DNA of 64,000 bases, from NCBI RefSeq assembly GCF_030296695.1, contig NZ_AP027737.1, positions 1,116,001 through 1,180,000 of the forward strand, written 5' to 3'. This DNA is from Agromyces mangrovi. GTDB lineage: Bacteria; Actinomycetota; Actinomycetes; Actinomycetales; Microbacteriaceae. This document shows, piece by piece, positions 8,549 through 16,761 of this stretch. The notes below the pieces were generated by a model. The model searched no databases and had not been told where the DNA came from. It saw only the letters and a list, made by a program, of their open reading frames with translations. A program made the translations under genes and the position numbers. The stretch's first letter is position 1, and each line of letters begins with the position of its first letter.

Positions 8549-8734
8549 ATGAGCGCAGAGACCAGCCTGTTCGAGCCCACGCACCGCGGCACCTCGCCGT
8601 GGACCAACGGCGCCTGGGGCGGCGCGATCGCCACCACCGGTCCGGTGCACCAGCCGACCGGAGCAGTCGACACCGCGCCCGACACGCGCCTGCGCATCTG
8701 GCACGCGATCGCGAACCTCTTCCACCGCAGCTGA
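8549..8734 (+). CDS. Small hypothetical protein (61 aa)
   Basis: Unrecognised small protein. Translation evidence is strong: GAGGAGG sits 6 bases before ATG 8549 and the frame closes with TGA at 8734. The N-terminal 45 residues are polar and Thr/Gly/Pro-rich (FEPTHRGTSPWTNGAWGG); the C-terminus RLRIWHAIANLFHRS is a short amphipathic helix that could touch a membrane or partner. No cysteines. It follows ppk2 by 119 bases and precedes a long-loop GGATGCC/GGCATCC inverted pair. Confidence 0.6.
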   Translation: MSAETSLFEPTHRGTSPWTNGAWGGAIATTGPVHQPTGAVDTAPDTRLRIWHAIANLFHRS

Positions 8735-8771
8735 GCCCGACTCGCGCACTTCCCTCGGCACAGACGAGGAG

Positions 8772-8827
8772 CGGATGCCCCTGAGCCGACGCGCGCACGC
8801 GGGCGCACATGCCGCCCGAGGCATCCG
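8772..8827 (+). repeat. GGATGCC-family inverted pair downstream of the 61-aa gene
   Basis: CGGATGCC (8772-8779) and GGCATCCG (8820-8827) are perfect inverted arms around a 40-base loop that has its own GGGC/GCCC pairing. It may act as a terminator for the small gene, or be one more copy of the window-wide repeat. Confidence 0.5.
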
Positions 8828-8858
8828 GAACTGACAGCCTGCTCTCAGGATCGTTCGG

Positions 8859-8908
8859 TATGGTCAGACCACAGGCAGTCGGGAACTCTCCCCCAGTCCC
8901 ACTGCCTG
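8859..8908 (+). promoter_or_regulatory. Promoter plus 5' stem-loop ahead of a 28-aa ORF
   Basis: TATGGT (8859-8864) is a plausible -10; initiation about 7 bases later would put the RNA 5' end almost exactly at the stem CAGGCAGT (8872-8879), which pairs perfectly with ACTGCCTG (8901-8908). The loop contains GGGA/TCCC complementarity. The arrangement suggests a short structured leader for the ORF at 8930. No known riboswitch consensus was recognised. Confidence 0.4.
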
Positions 8909-8929
8909 GTCAGAGAGGGAAGTGATCAC

Positions 8930-9016
8930 GTGGCACTCCACACCCGCAGCGCGTCGCACGTCGACGCTCTGGGTGCGCTGCTGCGCCACTTCCGAGATCG
9001 GGTCTTCGCGGCGTAG
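8930..9016 (+). CDS. Putative 28-aa peptide or leader peptide
   Basis: GTG 8930 is preceded by GAGAGGGAAG at good spacing and opens a 28-codon frame (MALHTRSASHVDALGALLRH, then FRDRVFAA) closing at TAG 9016. The sequence is compatible with an amphipathic helix and is Arg/His-rich. It lies between a 5' stem-loop and a strong hairpin that begins at its stop codon, so it could be a complete tiny cistron or an attenuator-type leader. Overlapping longer frames here have coding-unlike composition. I do not recognise a family. Confidence 0.4.
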   Translation: MALHTRSASHVDALGALLRHFRDRVFAA

Positions 9017-9054
9017 CGCCCCGCCTGCATCCCCCTTGGCAGGCGGCGAGGCGC
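9016..9054 (+). terminator. Hairpin directly after the 28-aa ORF
   Basis: CCGCCTGC (9021-9028) pairs perfectly with GCAGGCGG (9039-9046) around a 10-base loop; outside it GCGCC (9016-9020) pairs with GGCGC (9050-9054) past a 3-base bulge. No T tract. It would end the small transcript or shield it from decay. Confidence 0.5.
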
Positions 9055-9175
9055 TCCCTTCCGCCGCGTCCGACGCCGGTCGCGCACCGGCGCGTCGTCG
9101 AGGCGATCGGCCCTGCTTCCCCCAAGCGAGGCCTGTCGCGCCCGGCCGCCGGTGCGCTTCCTCTGACTCCCCCAC

Positions 9176-9248
9176 CCCTGCATACGCCGCCCTGCATACG
9201 CCGGCCCGGCGAGGCGTTCCCAGCGCCCGCCACCCCCTGCATACGCCG
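9176..9248 (+). repeat. Three copies of a 14-bp direct repeat CCCTGCATACGCCG
   Basis: Identical copies at 9176-9189, 9190-9203 (head to tail, no spacer) and 9235-9248. They occupy the non-coding stretch between the 28-aa and 42-aa ORFs. Only three copies with irregular spacing, so not CRISPR. They could be binding sites for a regulator of the 42-aa gene. Confidence 0.6.
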
Positions 9249-9251
9249 TGT

Positions 9252-9314
9252 CGAGACGTGCGCCGTTCCCCCGCGCACGTCTCGCTCCCGCCGGTTCTCC
9301 CCCTGCCCGGCGGG
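9252..9314 (+). promoter_or_regulatory. Two consecutive strong hairpins upstream of the 42-aa ORF
   Basis: CGAGACGTGCGC (9252-9263) pairs perfectly with GCGCACGTCTCG (9273-9284), a 12-bp stem; CCCGCCGG (9287-9294) pairs with CCGGCGGG (9307-9314), an 8-bp stem. The pair begins just after the third 14-bp repeat and ends 62 bases before ATG 9377. It could be a terminator pair, or a structured 5' leader. No known RNA family recognised. Confidence 0.45.
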
Positions 9315-9376
9315 ACTCGACCCCGAACCCCCGAGCCCGCGCCCGACCCGCCCACACCCCACGAAAGGACCGCACC

Positions 9377-9505
9377 ATGACGAACGACCTCATCTCCCCC
9401 GTCGCCGACCCCGAGCTGGTCGTCACCGACGACGGCGCGATCCTGCGCCGCCCGGTCGCCAGCACGGCCGACGCCGCCGAGCACGGCGAGCTGGTCGGCG
9501 CGTAG
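9377..9505 (+). CDS. Small hypothetical protein (42 aa)
   Basis: GAAAGGA about 6 bases before ATG 9377 is a convincing ribosome site. The product, beginning MTNDLISPVADPELVVTDDG and ending AEHGELVGA, is acidic, has no cysteine or aromatic residue and no signal peptide. I do not recognise it; a peptide precursor or small regulatory protein is possible but unsupported. It ends before a perfect 30-bp palindrome shared with the convergent exporter operon. Confidence 0.55.
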   Translation: MTNDLISPVADPELVVTDDGAILRRPVASTADAAEHGELVGA

Positions 9506-9548
9506 CGCGACGGCCCGGTTGCGCGAAGCGCGACACGACAGATACAGA

Positions 9549-9578
9549 GCGAGCGGATGCCCCGGGGCATCCGCTCGC
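9549..9578. terminator. Perfect 30-bp palindrome, bidirectional terminator
   Basis: GCGAGCGGATGCCCC (9549-9563) is followed immediately by its exact reverse complement (9564-9578). It lies between convergent stops at 9505 and 9594 and is the cleanest member of the GGATGCC inverted-pair family. Confidence 0.75.
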
Positions 9579-9593
9579 ACTCGCATGTACCGG

Positions 9594-11261
9594 TCAGTCG
9601 GTGACGAGGTCGCGCCTGCGGAACCCGGCCACGCCCACCGCCGCGACCACCACCGCGATGCCGGTGAGCACGAGCATCGCGACTCCAGACAGCTCGGCGC
9701 CGGGGTACTCGCCGACGTGCTCGAACGGCGAGACGTCGTACGCGAGGTCGGGCAGGTCGAGGATCGGCCCGAACATCGCGACGATGAACGAGTAGCCGAA
9801 GAGCGCCCAGACGGCGAGCAGCCAGCGCGGCAGCCAGCCGTAGAGCAGGCCCGCGACCGCGAGCACGACCCACACGGCGGGCACGTGGGCGACGTGGCCG
9901 AGCACGACGTCCCCGAACAGCGACCAGTCGCCGATCGAGGCCAAGGCGCCGATCGCCTGGCCCACCCCCGACAGGAATTGCAGCCACGCCACGGCGAGCG
10001 CCGACACGACGAGCCACGACGTCATCCAGCCGACTCGACCGACGGCGGCCGCGAGCACGCCCTCGCCGCGCCCGTCGAATTCCTCGGAGCGCAGCGACTG
10101 CACCGAGCCGATCGCGTAGATCGTGGCGAAGAACGCCATCATCACGCCCATGAGGCCGAGGTAGCCGGTGAGCAGGTCGTCCTCGGCGCCCATGATCGCG
10201 ATCAGCTCGGGCGGTGCGTCGACGAACCCCTCGACGAGCGGCTGCGCGAAGCTGCCGTACGCGATCGCCGAGACGAACAGCGCGAGCGACCAGCCGACGA
10301 TTCCCGCGCGCTGCAGGCGGAACGCGAGGGCGAACGGGCTCGCGAGCCACGCCGCCGCGACCGGGCTGCCGCGACGCGCGGCGACGAGCCCCGACCCGAG
10401 GTCGCGACGCGCGGTCAGCACGTACCCGACGACGGTGAACGCCGCGGCGAACGCGAGCGACAGGGCGAGCAGCCACCACCGGTCGAGCACGAACGGCGCG
10501 GTCTGCTGCGACCAGCCGATCGGCGACAGCCACGACAGCCAACCGAGGTCGCCGCCCTGCGCGCTCGACATGTCGCCGAGGCCGCGCACCAGGAACGCGA
10601 CGCCGAGCACCGCGCCCGCGATGCCCGTGCCGCCACGGGAGAATGCGGTGAGCTGCGCGGTCGTCGCGGCGAGGCCGGCGAACGCGATGCCGGCGGCGGC
10701 GACGGATGCCCCGAAGAGGAACGATCCACCCGCATCCGCCCCCTGCGCCGTGAGCACGACGCCGTACAGCACCGCGACGAACAGGTTCATCAGCACCGCG
10801 ACCAGCAGCGCCGCGGTGAGCGGCGCGAACCGGCCGACCGCGCTCGCCCGCACGAGCTCGGCGCGACCGGCCTGCTCCTCGTGCCGCGTGTGCCGCATGA
10901 CCGTGACGATGCTCATGAAGCCCGCCGCGGTGATGAGGTACAGGCCGTACTGGCTCACGAGGAACCGGTCGAGCGTGAGGTCGTCGTATCCGAACCCGGG
11001 CCCGCCGAGCAGCGCGCCGACCGGGCTCGCGGTGAACCCGACGATCGCCTGCAGGTCCTCCGGCGTCGGGAACACCGCCCGCAGCACGCCCGAGAAGTAG
11101 ACGAGCATCACCGTCAGCGTGAGCGTCCAGCCGAAGAAGTGGATGCGGTCGCGCCGCAGCATGAACCGCAGCAGCGAACCGGTGCGGGCGAGCGGTCGCG
11201 GTGGGTCGAGCGGGGCGGATGCCTCGGAGGCGCGCCGCGCGGGGGCGGTGACGGTGCTCAT
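9594..11261 (-). CDS. ABC exporter membrane protein
   Basis: Integral membrane half of an ABC-2-like exporter, 555 aa, about 12 predicted transmembrane segments in two similar halves (for example [20 protein letters not shown] near residue 42 and [20 protein letters not shown] near 325). Such proteins pair with a cytoplasmic ATPase to expel drugs, antibiotics or lipids. The start overlaps the ATPase stop by 4 bases (ATGA), so the two are translationally coupled. The whole set (TetR, ATPase, permease) resembles inducible multidrug or polyketide-antibiotic exporters of actinobacteria; the substrate is unknown. Confidence 0.82.
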   Translation of the reverse strand: MSTVTAPARRASEASAPLDPPRPLARTGSLLRFMLRRDRIHFFGWTLTLTVMLVYFSGVLRAVFPTPEDLQAIVGFTASPVGALLGGPGFGYDDLTLDRFLVSQYGLYLITAAGFMSIVTVMRHTRHEEQAGRAELVRASAVGRFAPLTAALLVAVLMNLFVAVLYGVVLTAQGADAGGSFLFGASVAAAGIAFAGLAATTAQLTAFSRGGTGIAGAVLGVAFLVRGLGDMSSAQGGDLGWLSWLSPIGWSQQTAPFVLDRWWLLALSLAFAAAFTVVGYVLTARRDLGSGLVAARRGSPVAAAWLASPFALAFRLQRAGIVGWSLALFVSAIAYGSFAQPLVEGFVDAPPELIAIMGAEDDLLTGYLGLMGVMMAFFATIYAIGSVQSLRSEEFDGRGEGVLAAAVGRVGWMTSWLVVSALAVAWLQFLSGVGQAIGALASIGDWSLFGDVVLGHVAHVPAVWVVLAVAGLLYGWLPRWLLAVWALFGYSFIVAMFGPILDLPDLAYDVSPFEHVGEYPGAELSGVAMLVLTGIAVVVAAVGVAGFRRRDLVTD

Positions 11262-12262
11262 CGCGAGGTCTCCGCGTTCGTCGGGGCGGGGGTGCCGTCG
11301 GAGTCGACCGACTCAGGGGCATCCGTCGCCTGATCGCCGTAGTGGCGCAGCAGCAGCTGCTCGAGCGTCGGCGGGGTCGCGGTGAGGCCGGTCACCCCGA
11401 GGCCGCCGAGGCGCGCGATGACGCCGGGCATCGCCTCGCCGTCGACGTCGAAGCGCACGAGTCCGTCGTCGACGCGGAAGTGGTGGATGCCCGGGAGCGC
11501 GGCGAGCGCGCTCGCGTCGGCGGTCGTCTCGAGGGCGACGCTCGTGCGGGTGAGGTGGCGGAGCTCTGCGAGGGATCCGGTCTCGACGTTGCGCCCCTCG
11601 CGGATGATCGAGATGCGGTCGGCGAGCACCTCGACCTGCGCGAGGATGTGGCTCGACAGCAGCACGGTGCGCCCGGCGGCGGTCACGTCGCGGATGCACG
11701 CCTGGAACTCCGCCTCCATGAGCGGGTCGAGGCTCGCGGTCGGCTCGTCGAGCAACAGCAGCTCGACGTCGCTGGCGAGCGCCGCGATGAGCGCGACCTT
11801 CTGCCGGTTGCCCTTCGAGTAGGTGCGGCCCTTCTTGCCCGGGTCGAGGTCGAAGCGGTCGCAGAGCTCGTCGCGCCGGCCGCGGTGGATGCCGCCGCGC
11901 AGGCGCCCGAGCACGTCGATCGCCTCGCCGCCGGTGAGGTTCGGCCAGAGCTCGACGTCGCCCGGCACGTAGGCGATCCGTCGGTGCAGCGCGACCGCGT
12001 CGCGCCAGGGGTCGCCACCGAGCAGGCGCACGTCGCCGCCGTCGGAGCGCAGCAGCCCGAGCAGGATGCGGATGGTCGTGGACTTGCCCGCGCCGTTGGG
12101 GCCGAGCAGGCCCAGCACCTCGCCGCGTTCGACCGTGAGGTCGAGGCCGTCGAGCGCCGTGGTGCGGCCGAAGCGCTTGCGCAGGCCGGTGATCTCGATC
12201 GCGGGGTCGGTTGTGGTGTCGGTGCGGGGCGGTGTCGTGGTGGTGCCGGTGGTCGTCGTCAT
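11258..12262 (-). CDS. ABC exporter ATP-binding protein
   Basis: Nucleotide-binding subunit (334 aa) for the permease at 9594. Walker A is [13 protein letters not shown] (about residue 56), Walker B is [15 protein letters not shown], and the H-loop is LLSSHIL. The signature loop reads YSKGNRQK rather than LSGGQ, a known variation in drug-exporter ATPases of this class. The N-terminal 20 residues are a Thr-rich tail. The C-terminal 90 residues form the extra domain common in these exporters. The upstream TetR gene (start 12986) is co-oriented, with its stop 46 bases before this start. Confidence 0.88.
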   Translation of the reverse strand: MTTTTGTTTTPPRTDTTTDPAIEITGLRKRFGRTTALDGLDLTVERGEVLGLLGPNGAGKSTTIRILLGLLRSDGGDVRLLGGDPWRDAVALHRRIAYVPGDVELWPNLTGGEAIDVLGRLRGGIHRGRRDELCDRFDLDPGKKGRTYSKGNRQKVALIAALASDVELLLLDEPTASLDPLMEAEFQACIRDVTAAGRTVLLSSHILAQVEVLADRISIIREGRNVETGSLAELRHLTRTSVALETTADASALAALPGIHHFRVDDGLVRFDVDGEAMPGVIARLGGLGVTGLTATPPTLEQLLLRHYGDQATDAPESVDSDGTPAPTNAETSR

Positions 12263-12308
12263 GGGATCGCCTTCGATCGGGTCGTGGGGTCTACGGGGGT
12301 GGGGAGGG

Positions 12309-12986
12309 TCAGGCGGTGTCGCCGCCGCCCTCCGGCGGATCGGGCATGTACTCGAGGTACGTGTCGAGCAGGGCGCGGTCGGTGAGGAACCCCTCGGTCA
12401 TGAGCTCGAGCGCCGGCAGCGCGGTGTGCTCGATGGCGCGGAGCATGCCGTCGCCGGGGTTCGCCGCTGCGCCCGGTCGCAGCCCATCGAGCATGATCGC
12501 GCCGAACACCGCGCCCATCAGGTAGCGGGCTCGCGCCTCCTCGTCGCGGCTCGGCACGATCGTGCCCGCGGCGACGCCCTCGGCGATGTACTCGAGCGCG
12601 TCGGCGACCATGTGGTCGACGAACTCGGCGGCGTGCGGCCCGCCGTCCTGGATGCTGCGCAGCACGTACCCCACGAGCGGCCGGTACTCGTCGATGCGCG
12701 CGAGCTGCCCGAGGAACGCGCCCGGTGCGCCGGGCTCGGCGAGCACGTCGCGCTTCGCCTCCCGCACGGTGCGGAACACGTACGCGTCGCACGCGGCGCG
12801 CAGGGCTTCCTTCGACCCGAAGGTCTTGATGACGGATGCCGCGCTGACGCCCGCGTCGTCCGCGATCGCCCGCACCCCGACCCCGAAGCCGTCGCGCGCG
12901 AACCGGTCGATCGCGGCCGCTCGGATGCGGGCCCGCGTGGACAGTTCGTGCGGCTCCGGCGCCATCGGTGAACGCATGTTCACCAT
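12309..12986 (-). CDS. TetR family transcriptional regulator
   Basis: TetR-type repressor, up to 225 aa. The N-terminal helix-turn-helix covers about residues 17-60 ([47 protein letters not shown]); the rest is the ligand-binding domain. It is the first gene of the exporter operon (TetR, ATPase, permease), so it most likely represses its own operon and is released by the exported compound. Start choice is uncertain: ATG 12986 lies inside a palindrome, and ATG 12965 would still keep the whole DNA-binding domain. Neither has a clear Shine-Dalgarno sequence. Confidence 0.85.
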   Translation of the reverse strand: MVNMRSPMAPEPHELSTRARIRAAAIDRFARDGFGVGVRAIADDAGVSAASVIKTFGSKEALRAACDAYVFRTVREAKRDVLAEPGAPGAFLGQLARIDEYRPLVGYVLRSIQDGGPHAAEFVDHMVADALEYIAEGVAAGTIVPSRDEEARARYLMGAVFGAIMLDGLRPGAAANPGDGMLRAIEHTALPALELMTEGFLTDRALLDTYLEYMPDPPEGGGDTA

Positions 12987-12993
12987 GGTAAAC
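12978..12993. promoter_or_regulatory. Candidate TetR operator overlapping the tetR start
   Basis: GTTCACCATGGTAAAC is a 16-bp near-perfect palindrome (one mismatched pair) centred on the ATG at 12986. A wider inverted pair, GTGAACGC / GCGTTCAC, flanks it at 12968-12975 and 12996-13003. Autorepression by the TetR protein is the natural reading. Confidence 0.6.
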
Positions 12994-13017
12994 GGGCGTT
13001 CACCGGGCGCGCAAGAG

Positions 13018-13983
13018 CTACCAGGCGTAGGCCTCCGGCGCAGGTCCCGGACCGGGCCAGATCTCGTCGAGCCGCGCGAGCACCGCGGGTCCGAGGTCGA
13101 CGTCGGCAGCCTCGGCGAGCGCCTCCAGCTGCGAGCGGCTGCGCGGTCCGACGATGGTAGACGTCACCCCCGGCTGCGCGAGCAGCCAGGCGAGTGCGAG
13201 CACCGCGACCGACAGGCTCGCCTCGCGCGCGAGGTCTCGCGTCGCCTCGAGCTGCTCGCGATGCGCGGCGGCTCGCTGCGCGAACTCGGCGCTCCTGCGA
13301 CGGCCGCTGCCCGAGGCGTCCGACTCGGCGAGGAGTCCTCCGGCGAGCGGGCTCCACGGCACCACGCCGATGCCCAGCTCACGCGCGGCCGGCAGCACCT
13401 CCAGCTCCACCGTGCGCTGGGCGAGGTTGTAGACCGACTGCTCCGAGACGATGCCGAGCGCACCGCGTGCCGCGGCCGACGCCTGCGCCGTCGCGAGGTG
13501 CCAGCCGGCGAAGTTCGACGAGCCGATGTACGTGATCTTGCCCTGCGCCCGCAGCAGGTCGAACGCCTCCCACACCTCCGGCCAGGGCGCCGCGCGGTCC
13601 ACATGGTGCATCTGGTAGACGTCGATGTGGTCGGTGCGCAGGCGCCGCAGCGACGCCTCGCAGGCCTCCCGGATGTGTCGTGCGGAGAGACCGCCGCCGT
13701 TGGGACCCGGGTGGGTGCGCTCGAAGACCTTCGTGGCGAGCACGATCCGGTCGCGCCGCGACGGATCCGCCGCGAGCCACTCGCCGATGATCTCCTCGGA
13801 CGCGTGCGGGCGCTCGGGAGGCCCGTAGCGGTTCGCGGTGTCGACGTAGGTGATGCCGACGTCGAGGGCCGCGTCGAGCACGTCGTGGGCGGCACGCGCG
13901 TCGGCGTGCGACCCGAAGTTCATGGTGCCGAGGCACAGGCGCGACACCTCGAGGCGGCTCCGCCCCAGATTCGCGTACCTCAC
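13018..13983 (-). CDS. Aldo/keto reductase
   Basis: NADPH-dependent oxidoreductase of the AKR barrel family, 321 aa. The catalytic tetrad is visible: Asp and Tyr in VDTANRYG, Lys in LATKVFER, His in YQMHHVDR. NADP-binding segments GSSNFAGW and VVPWSPLAGG, then TIVGPRSRSQL, are in the usual order. It is the last gene of the LacI-controlled operon and overlaps the preceding DapA-like gene by 4 bases, so it probably reduces an aldehyde or ketone made from the imported sugar or sugar acid. Specific substrate unknown. Confidence 0.88.
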   Translation of the reverse strand: MRYANLGRSRLEVSRLCLGTMNFGSHADARAAHDVLDAALDVGITYVDTANRYGPPERPHASEEIIGEWLAADPSRRDRIVLATKVFERTHPGPNGGGLSARHIREACEASLRRLRTDHIDVYQMHHVDRAAPWPEVWEAFDLLRAQGKITYIGSSNFAGWHLATAQASAAARGALGIVSEQSVYNLAQRTVELEVLPAARELGIGVVPWSPLAGGLLAESDASGSGRRRSAEFAQRAAAHREQLEATRDLAREASLSVAVLALAWLLAQPGVTSTIVGPRSRSQLEALAEAADVDLGPAVLARLDEIWPGPGPAPEAYAW

Positions 13984-14885
13984 CCGGCGCGTACCTCCGC
14001 CTCGGCGGCCTCGCGCACCCGGGCGAGCTCCGTCGCGTCGACCTCAGCGGGCCGCCACCGCGACGACGTGCGCATGCCGATGCCCGCCCGGAGTTCGACC
14101 AGGTGCTTGGCCGACCCGGGGTACGTCGGGCCCATCCGCTCCTCCACTTCCACCAGAGAGGCCTGCAGCGACTCGGCGCGCGCAGCGTCACCACGGTGCG
14201 CGGCATCGAACACGTCGCGCGCGGCGTCGGGGTAGACGTTCGCCACCCACCCGGAAAGACCCGAGACCCCCACGGCGATCGACTCGGCGAACGACTCGAT
14301 CCCCGCGTTGAAGATGCGCATCGGCGTGCCGGTAGCCCCGGCCACGCGCGCACGCATCCGCTCGACGTCGTGGCTCGTCTCCTTGAAGAACGCGAAGCGG
14401 CCCGTGTGCGCCAGCCACGCAACAGTCTCGTCGCCGAGCACCCGGTGGTACGGCAGCGGGCACTCGTAGATGCCGAGCACCACGTCGGGGTGCGCTCGCA
14501 GCACCGCGTCGACCACGGTCCGGAGTGCCGACTCGTCGTCCTGCTCGGCCAGCACGACCGACGCGACGAGCACGACGATGTCGACACCGACGGCCGCGAG
14601 TTCTGCGACCCGATCCGCGGTCTCGTCCGGCGAGCCGGGCTCCGCAACCGCGGCGCAGACCGGAACCCGTCCGGCGGCGCGTGCGACCACCCGCGCGGCG
14701 ACCTCGAGTCGCTCGGCGTGCGACAGCTCGTACATCTCGCCCGAGAGCGCGACGGGGAACAGGCCGGCGGCGCCGCGCTCGATGAGCCAGTCCGTGTAGC
14801 GGTCGAGCACGTCGAGGTCGACGCGATCGCCATCGTCGTAGGGGGTCAGCATGACCGGCCAGATGCCGGCGGGTGGGGACTGCAC
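13980..14885 (-). CDS. DapA/NanA-family aldolase or dehydratase (copy 2)
   Basis: Class I (Schiff-base) aldolase-family protein, 301 aa. The lysine lies in FAFFKETSHD and the conserved tyrosine in LGIYECPLPY; the opening GIWPVMLTPYDDGDRVD is typical. The GxxGE-type motif reads LSGEMYELS. In a catabolic operon, enzymes of this family usually split or dehydrate 2-keto-3-deoxy sugar acids rather than make lysine. No ATG fits the N-terminus; GTG 14885 has GGAG 9 bases upstream and is chosen. It is a clear paralogue of the next gene upstream. Confidence 0.85.
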   Translation of the reverse strand: MQSPPAGIWPVMLTPYDDGDRVDLDVLDRYTDWLIERGAAGLFPVALSGEMYELSHAERLEVAARVVARAAGRVPVCAAVAEPGSPDETADRVAELAAVGVDIVVLVASVVLAEQDDESALRTVVDAVLRAHPDVVLGIYECPLPYHRVLGDETVAWLAHTGRFAFFKETSHDVERMRARVAGATGTPMRIFNAGIESFAESIAVGVSGLSGWVANVYPDAARDVFDAAHRGDAARAESLQASLVEVEERMGPTYPGSAKHLVELRAGIGMRTSSRWRPAEVDATELARVREAAEAEVRAG

Positions 14886-14911
14886 GTGGGTGTTCTCCAA
14901 GGTCGGCGCCC

Positions 14912-15850
14912 TCAGCGGGCGGGGTGCACGGCGACGCGCTCGAGGTCGAGCGCGGCGAGGTAGTCGGCGAGCTGCCGCAGCGGCTCGCGCTCGTGGTCGC
15001 CGATGCGCTCGGGCTTCCAGCGGCTGTGTTGGCGGAACGTCAGGCGCGACGACACGTCGAGCAGCACCTTCGCCGACGCGGGGTAGCGCAGGTTGACGGC
15101 GTGCTCCGCGACGGTCAGCAGCCGCTGCACGGCCGCGACATCGGTGCTGTCCTCGAGCGCGTGCCGGCAGAGCCACTCGACGAGCTCCGGGTAGATGTTC
15201 GCCGCGTAGCCCGAGAGACCCGCGGCGCCGAGCCGCAGCGACGGCACCAGCGACGCGATCGCCGCGTTGTACACCCGCAGCCGGGTGCCCGCGGAGGCCT
15301 CGATGCGGGCGCCCATGACGTCGAGGTCGTGGCTCGTGTCCTTGTAGAAGGTGCAGCGCCCGGTCGAGGCCAGCCACCCCACGGTGTCCAGGTCGAGCAG
15401 GCGCTTGGCCGGCAGCGGGCACTCGTAGATGCCCACGTCGACGCCGGGGTTGCGCTCGAGCACGGTCGTCGCCGCACCGATCCACTGCACGGCGGATGCC
15501 TCGGGCGGCACGACCAGCGACGAGATCAGCACGACCGCGTCGACGCCCGTCGCCGCGACCTCGGCGACCCGGTCGGCCTGGCGCTCGGGCGCGCCCGAGG
15601 CCACCGCCGACGCCACGACCGGCACGCGACCGTCTGCACGGGCGACGACCCGGCGTGCCAGCGCCAGCTGCTCGTCGTCGCTCAGGTCGTACATCTCGCT
15701 CGAGAGCGCGACGGCGAACAGCCCCGACGCGCCGAGCTCGATGAGCCAGTCGACGTAGGCGTCCACGCCGTCCCAGTCGATGGACCGGTCGTCGTGGAAC
15801 GGCGTCAGCATGACGGGCCACGCGCCGCCCGGCAGCATCCGCTCGCTCAC
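14912..15850 (-). CDS. DapA/NanA-family aldolase or dehydratase (copy 1)
   Basis: Paralogue of the gene at 13980 (312 aa) with the same layout: GAWPVMLTPFHDD, VALSSEMYDLS, the tyrosine loop VGIYECPLPAKR and the lysine in CTFYKDTSHD. Two adjacent copies suggest either two successive steps on related keto-deoxy acids or a hetero-oligomer. GTG 15850 overlaps the permease stop (GTGA), giving tight coupling to the transporter; an ATG four codons later (15838) is an alternative. Confidence 0.85.
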   Translation of the reverse strand: MSERMLPGGAWPVMLTPFHDDRSIDWDGVDAYVDWLIELGASGLFAVALSSEMYDLSDDEQLALARRVVARADGRVPVVASAVASGAPERQADRVAEVAATGVDAVVLISSLVVPPEASAVQWIGAATTVLERNPGVDVGIYECPLPAKRLLDLDTVGWLASTGRCTFYKDTSHDLDVMGARIEASAGTRLRVYNAAIASLVPSLRLGAAGLSGYAANIYPELVEWLCRHALEDSTDVAAVQRLLTVAEHAVNLRYPASAKVLLDVSSRLTFRQHSRWKPERIGDHEREPLRQLADYLAALDLERVAVHPAR

Positions 15851-16761
15851 CCCTTCACCGCCCCGCTCACGAGGTCGAGGCGCCAGTAGCGCTGGAGGAA
15901 GAGGAACAGCAGGATCAGCGGGATGATCGCGATGAGGCATCCGATGATCACCAGGTTGTAGACGTTCAGCTGGTCGGTGCCCTGGTTCATCATCGAGTAG
16001 AAGCCGACCGTGAGCGGGAAGGTCTCCTCGCGGCTCAGCATGATGAACGGCAGCAGGAAGTTGTTCCAGATGGCGACGAACTGCAGCAGGAAGATCGTGA
16101 TGAGCCCCGGCACCATCGGCACGATCGCGACCGAGCGGAACAGGCGCCACTCGCTCGCGCCGTCGAGACGGCCTGCCTCGAGCAGCTCGTCGGGCACGAC
16201 CGCAGCCGCGTAGATGCGCGCGAGGTAGATCGAGAACGGGCTGATCATGCACGGCAGCAGCACCGACCAGTAGCTGCCCGCGATGCCGATCTTCGCCAGC
16301 AGCAGGTACTGCGGGATGGCGAGGATCACGCCCGGGATCAGCACGCCGATCAGCAGGAACGTGAACACGAACTGCTTGCCGGGGAAGTCGTACTTCGCGA
16401 GGCCGTAGCCGGCGGCGGCCGACACGATCGTCGCCGCGACCGCTCCGCCCACCGAGTAGAGCACGCTGTTGCCGCTCCAGACGAGGAACGCCCCATCGTT
16501 GAAGGCCAGCAGCGCGGTCAGGTTCTCGACGAACCCGCCCGTGAAGCTCGGCACGAGGGTCGAGGTGGTGAAGAGCTCGCCCGCGCCCTTGGTCGAGGCG
16601 GCGACGAGCCAGTACACGGGCACCAGCGCGTACGCCGTGCCGACCAGCAGCACGATGGTGGGCAGGATGCCGCCGCGGCGGGTGCCGCGGTCGGTGGGGC
16701 GACCGTCGCGACCAACGCCCGCACGGCCGGCCGTGCGCCCTGTGACCGCGGGCGCGCTCAC
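15847..16761 (-). CDS. Carbohydrate ABC transporter permease (MalG-like)
   Basis: Inner-membrane permease of a CUT1-type importer, 304 aa, six transmembrane segments. The EAA loop that docks the ATPase reads EAGRLDGASEWRLFRSVAIVP near residue 215. The N-terminal 35 residues are an Arg/Gly-rich cytoplasmic tail. GTG 16761 overlaps the stop of the partner permease (GTGA). No ATPase gene is present in the operon, so, as common in actinobacteria, a shared MsiK-type ATPase elsewhere probably powers it. Confidence 0.92.
   Translation of the reverse strand: MSAPAVTGRTAGRAGVGRDGRPTDRGTRRGGILPTIVLLVGTAYALVPVYWLVAASTKGAGELFTTSTLVPSFTGGFVENLTALLAFNDGAFLVWSGNSVLYSVGGAVAATIVSAAAGYGLAKYDFPGKQFVFTFLLIGVLIPGVILAIPQYLLLAKIGIAGSYWSVLLPCMISPFSIYLARIYAAAVVPDELLEAGRLDGASEWRLFRSVAIVPMVPGLITIFLLQFVAIWNNFLLPFIMLSREETFPLTVGFYSMMNQGTDQLNVYNLVIIGCLIAIIPLILLFLFLQRYWRLDLVSGAVKG

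Noticed and set aside
8930..9016. Cysteine-type attenuation leader peptide
   Set aside because: The HVD segment is reminiscent, but there is no terminal cysteine cluster and no sulfur-assimilation gene follows.
9176..9248. CRISPR-like array
   Set aside because: Only three 14-bp repeats, two without any spacer, and no cas genes nearby.
8922..9380. 152-aa plus-strand frame over the structured small-gene region
   Set aside because: No ribosome site at its ATG, Pro/Arg/Ala-rich translation, and it runs through direct repeats and hairpins.
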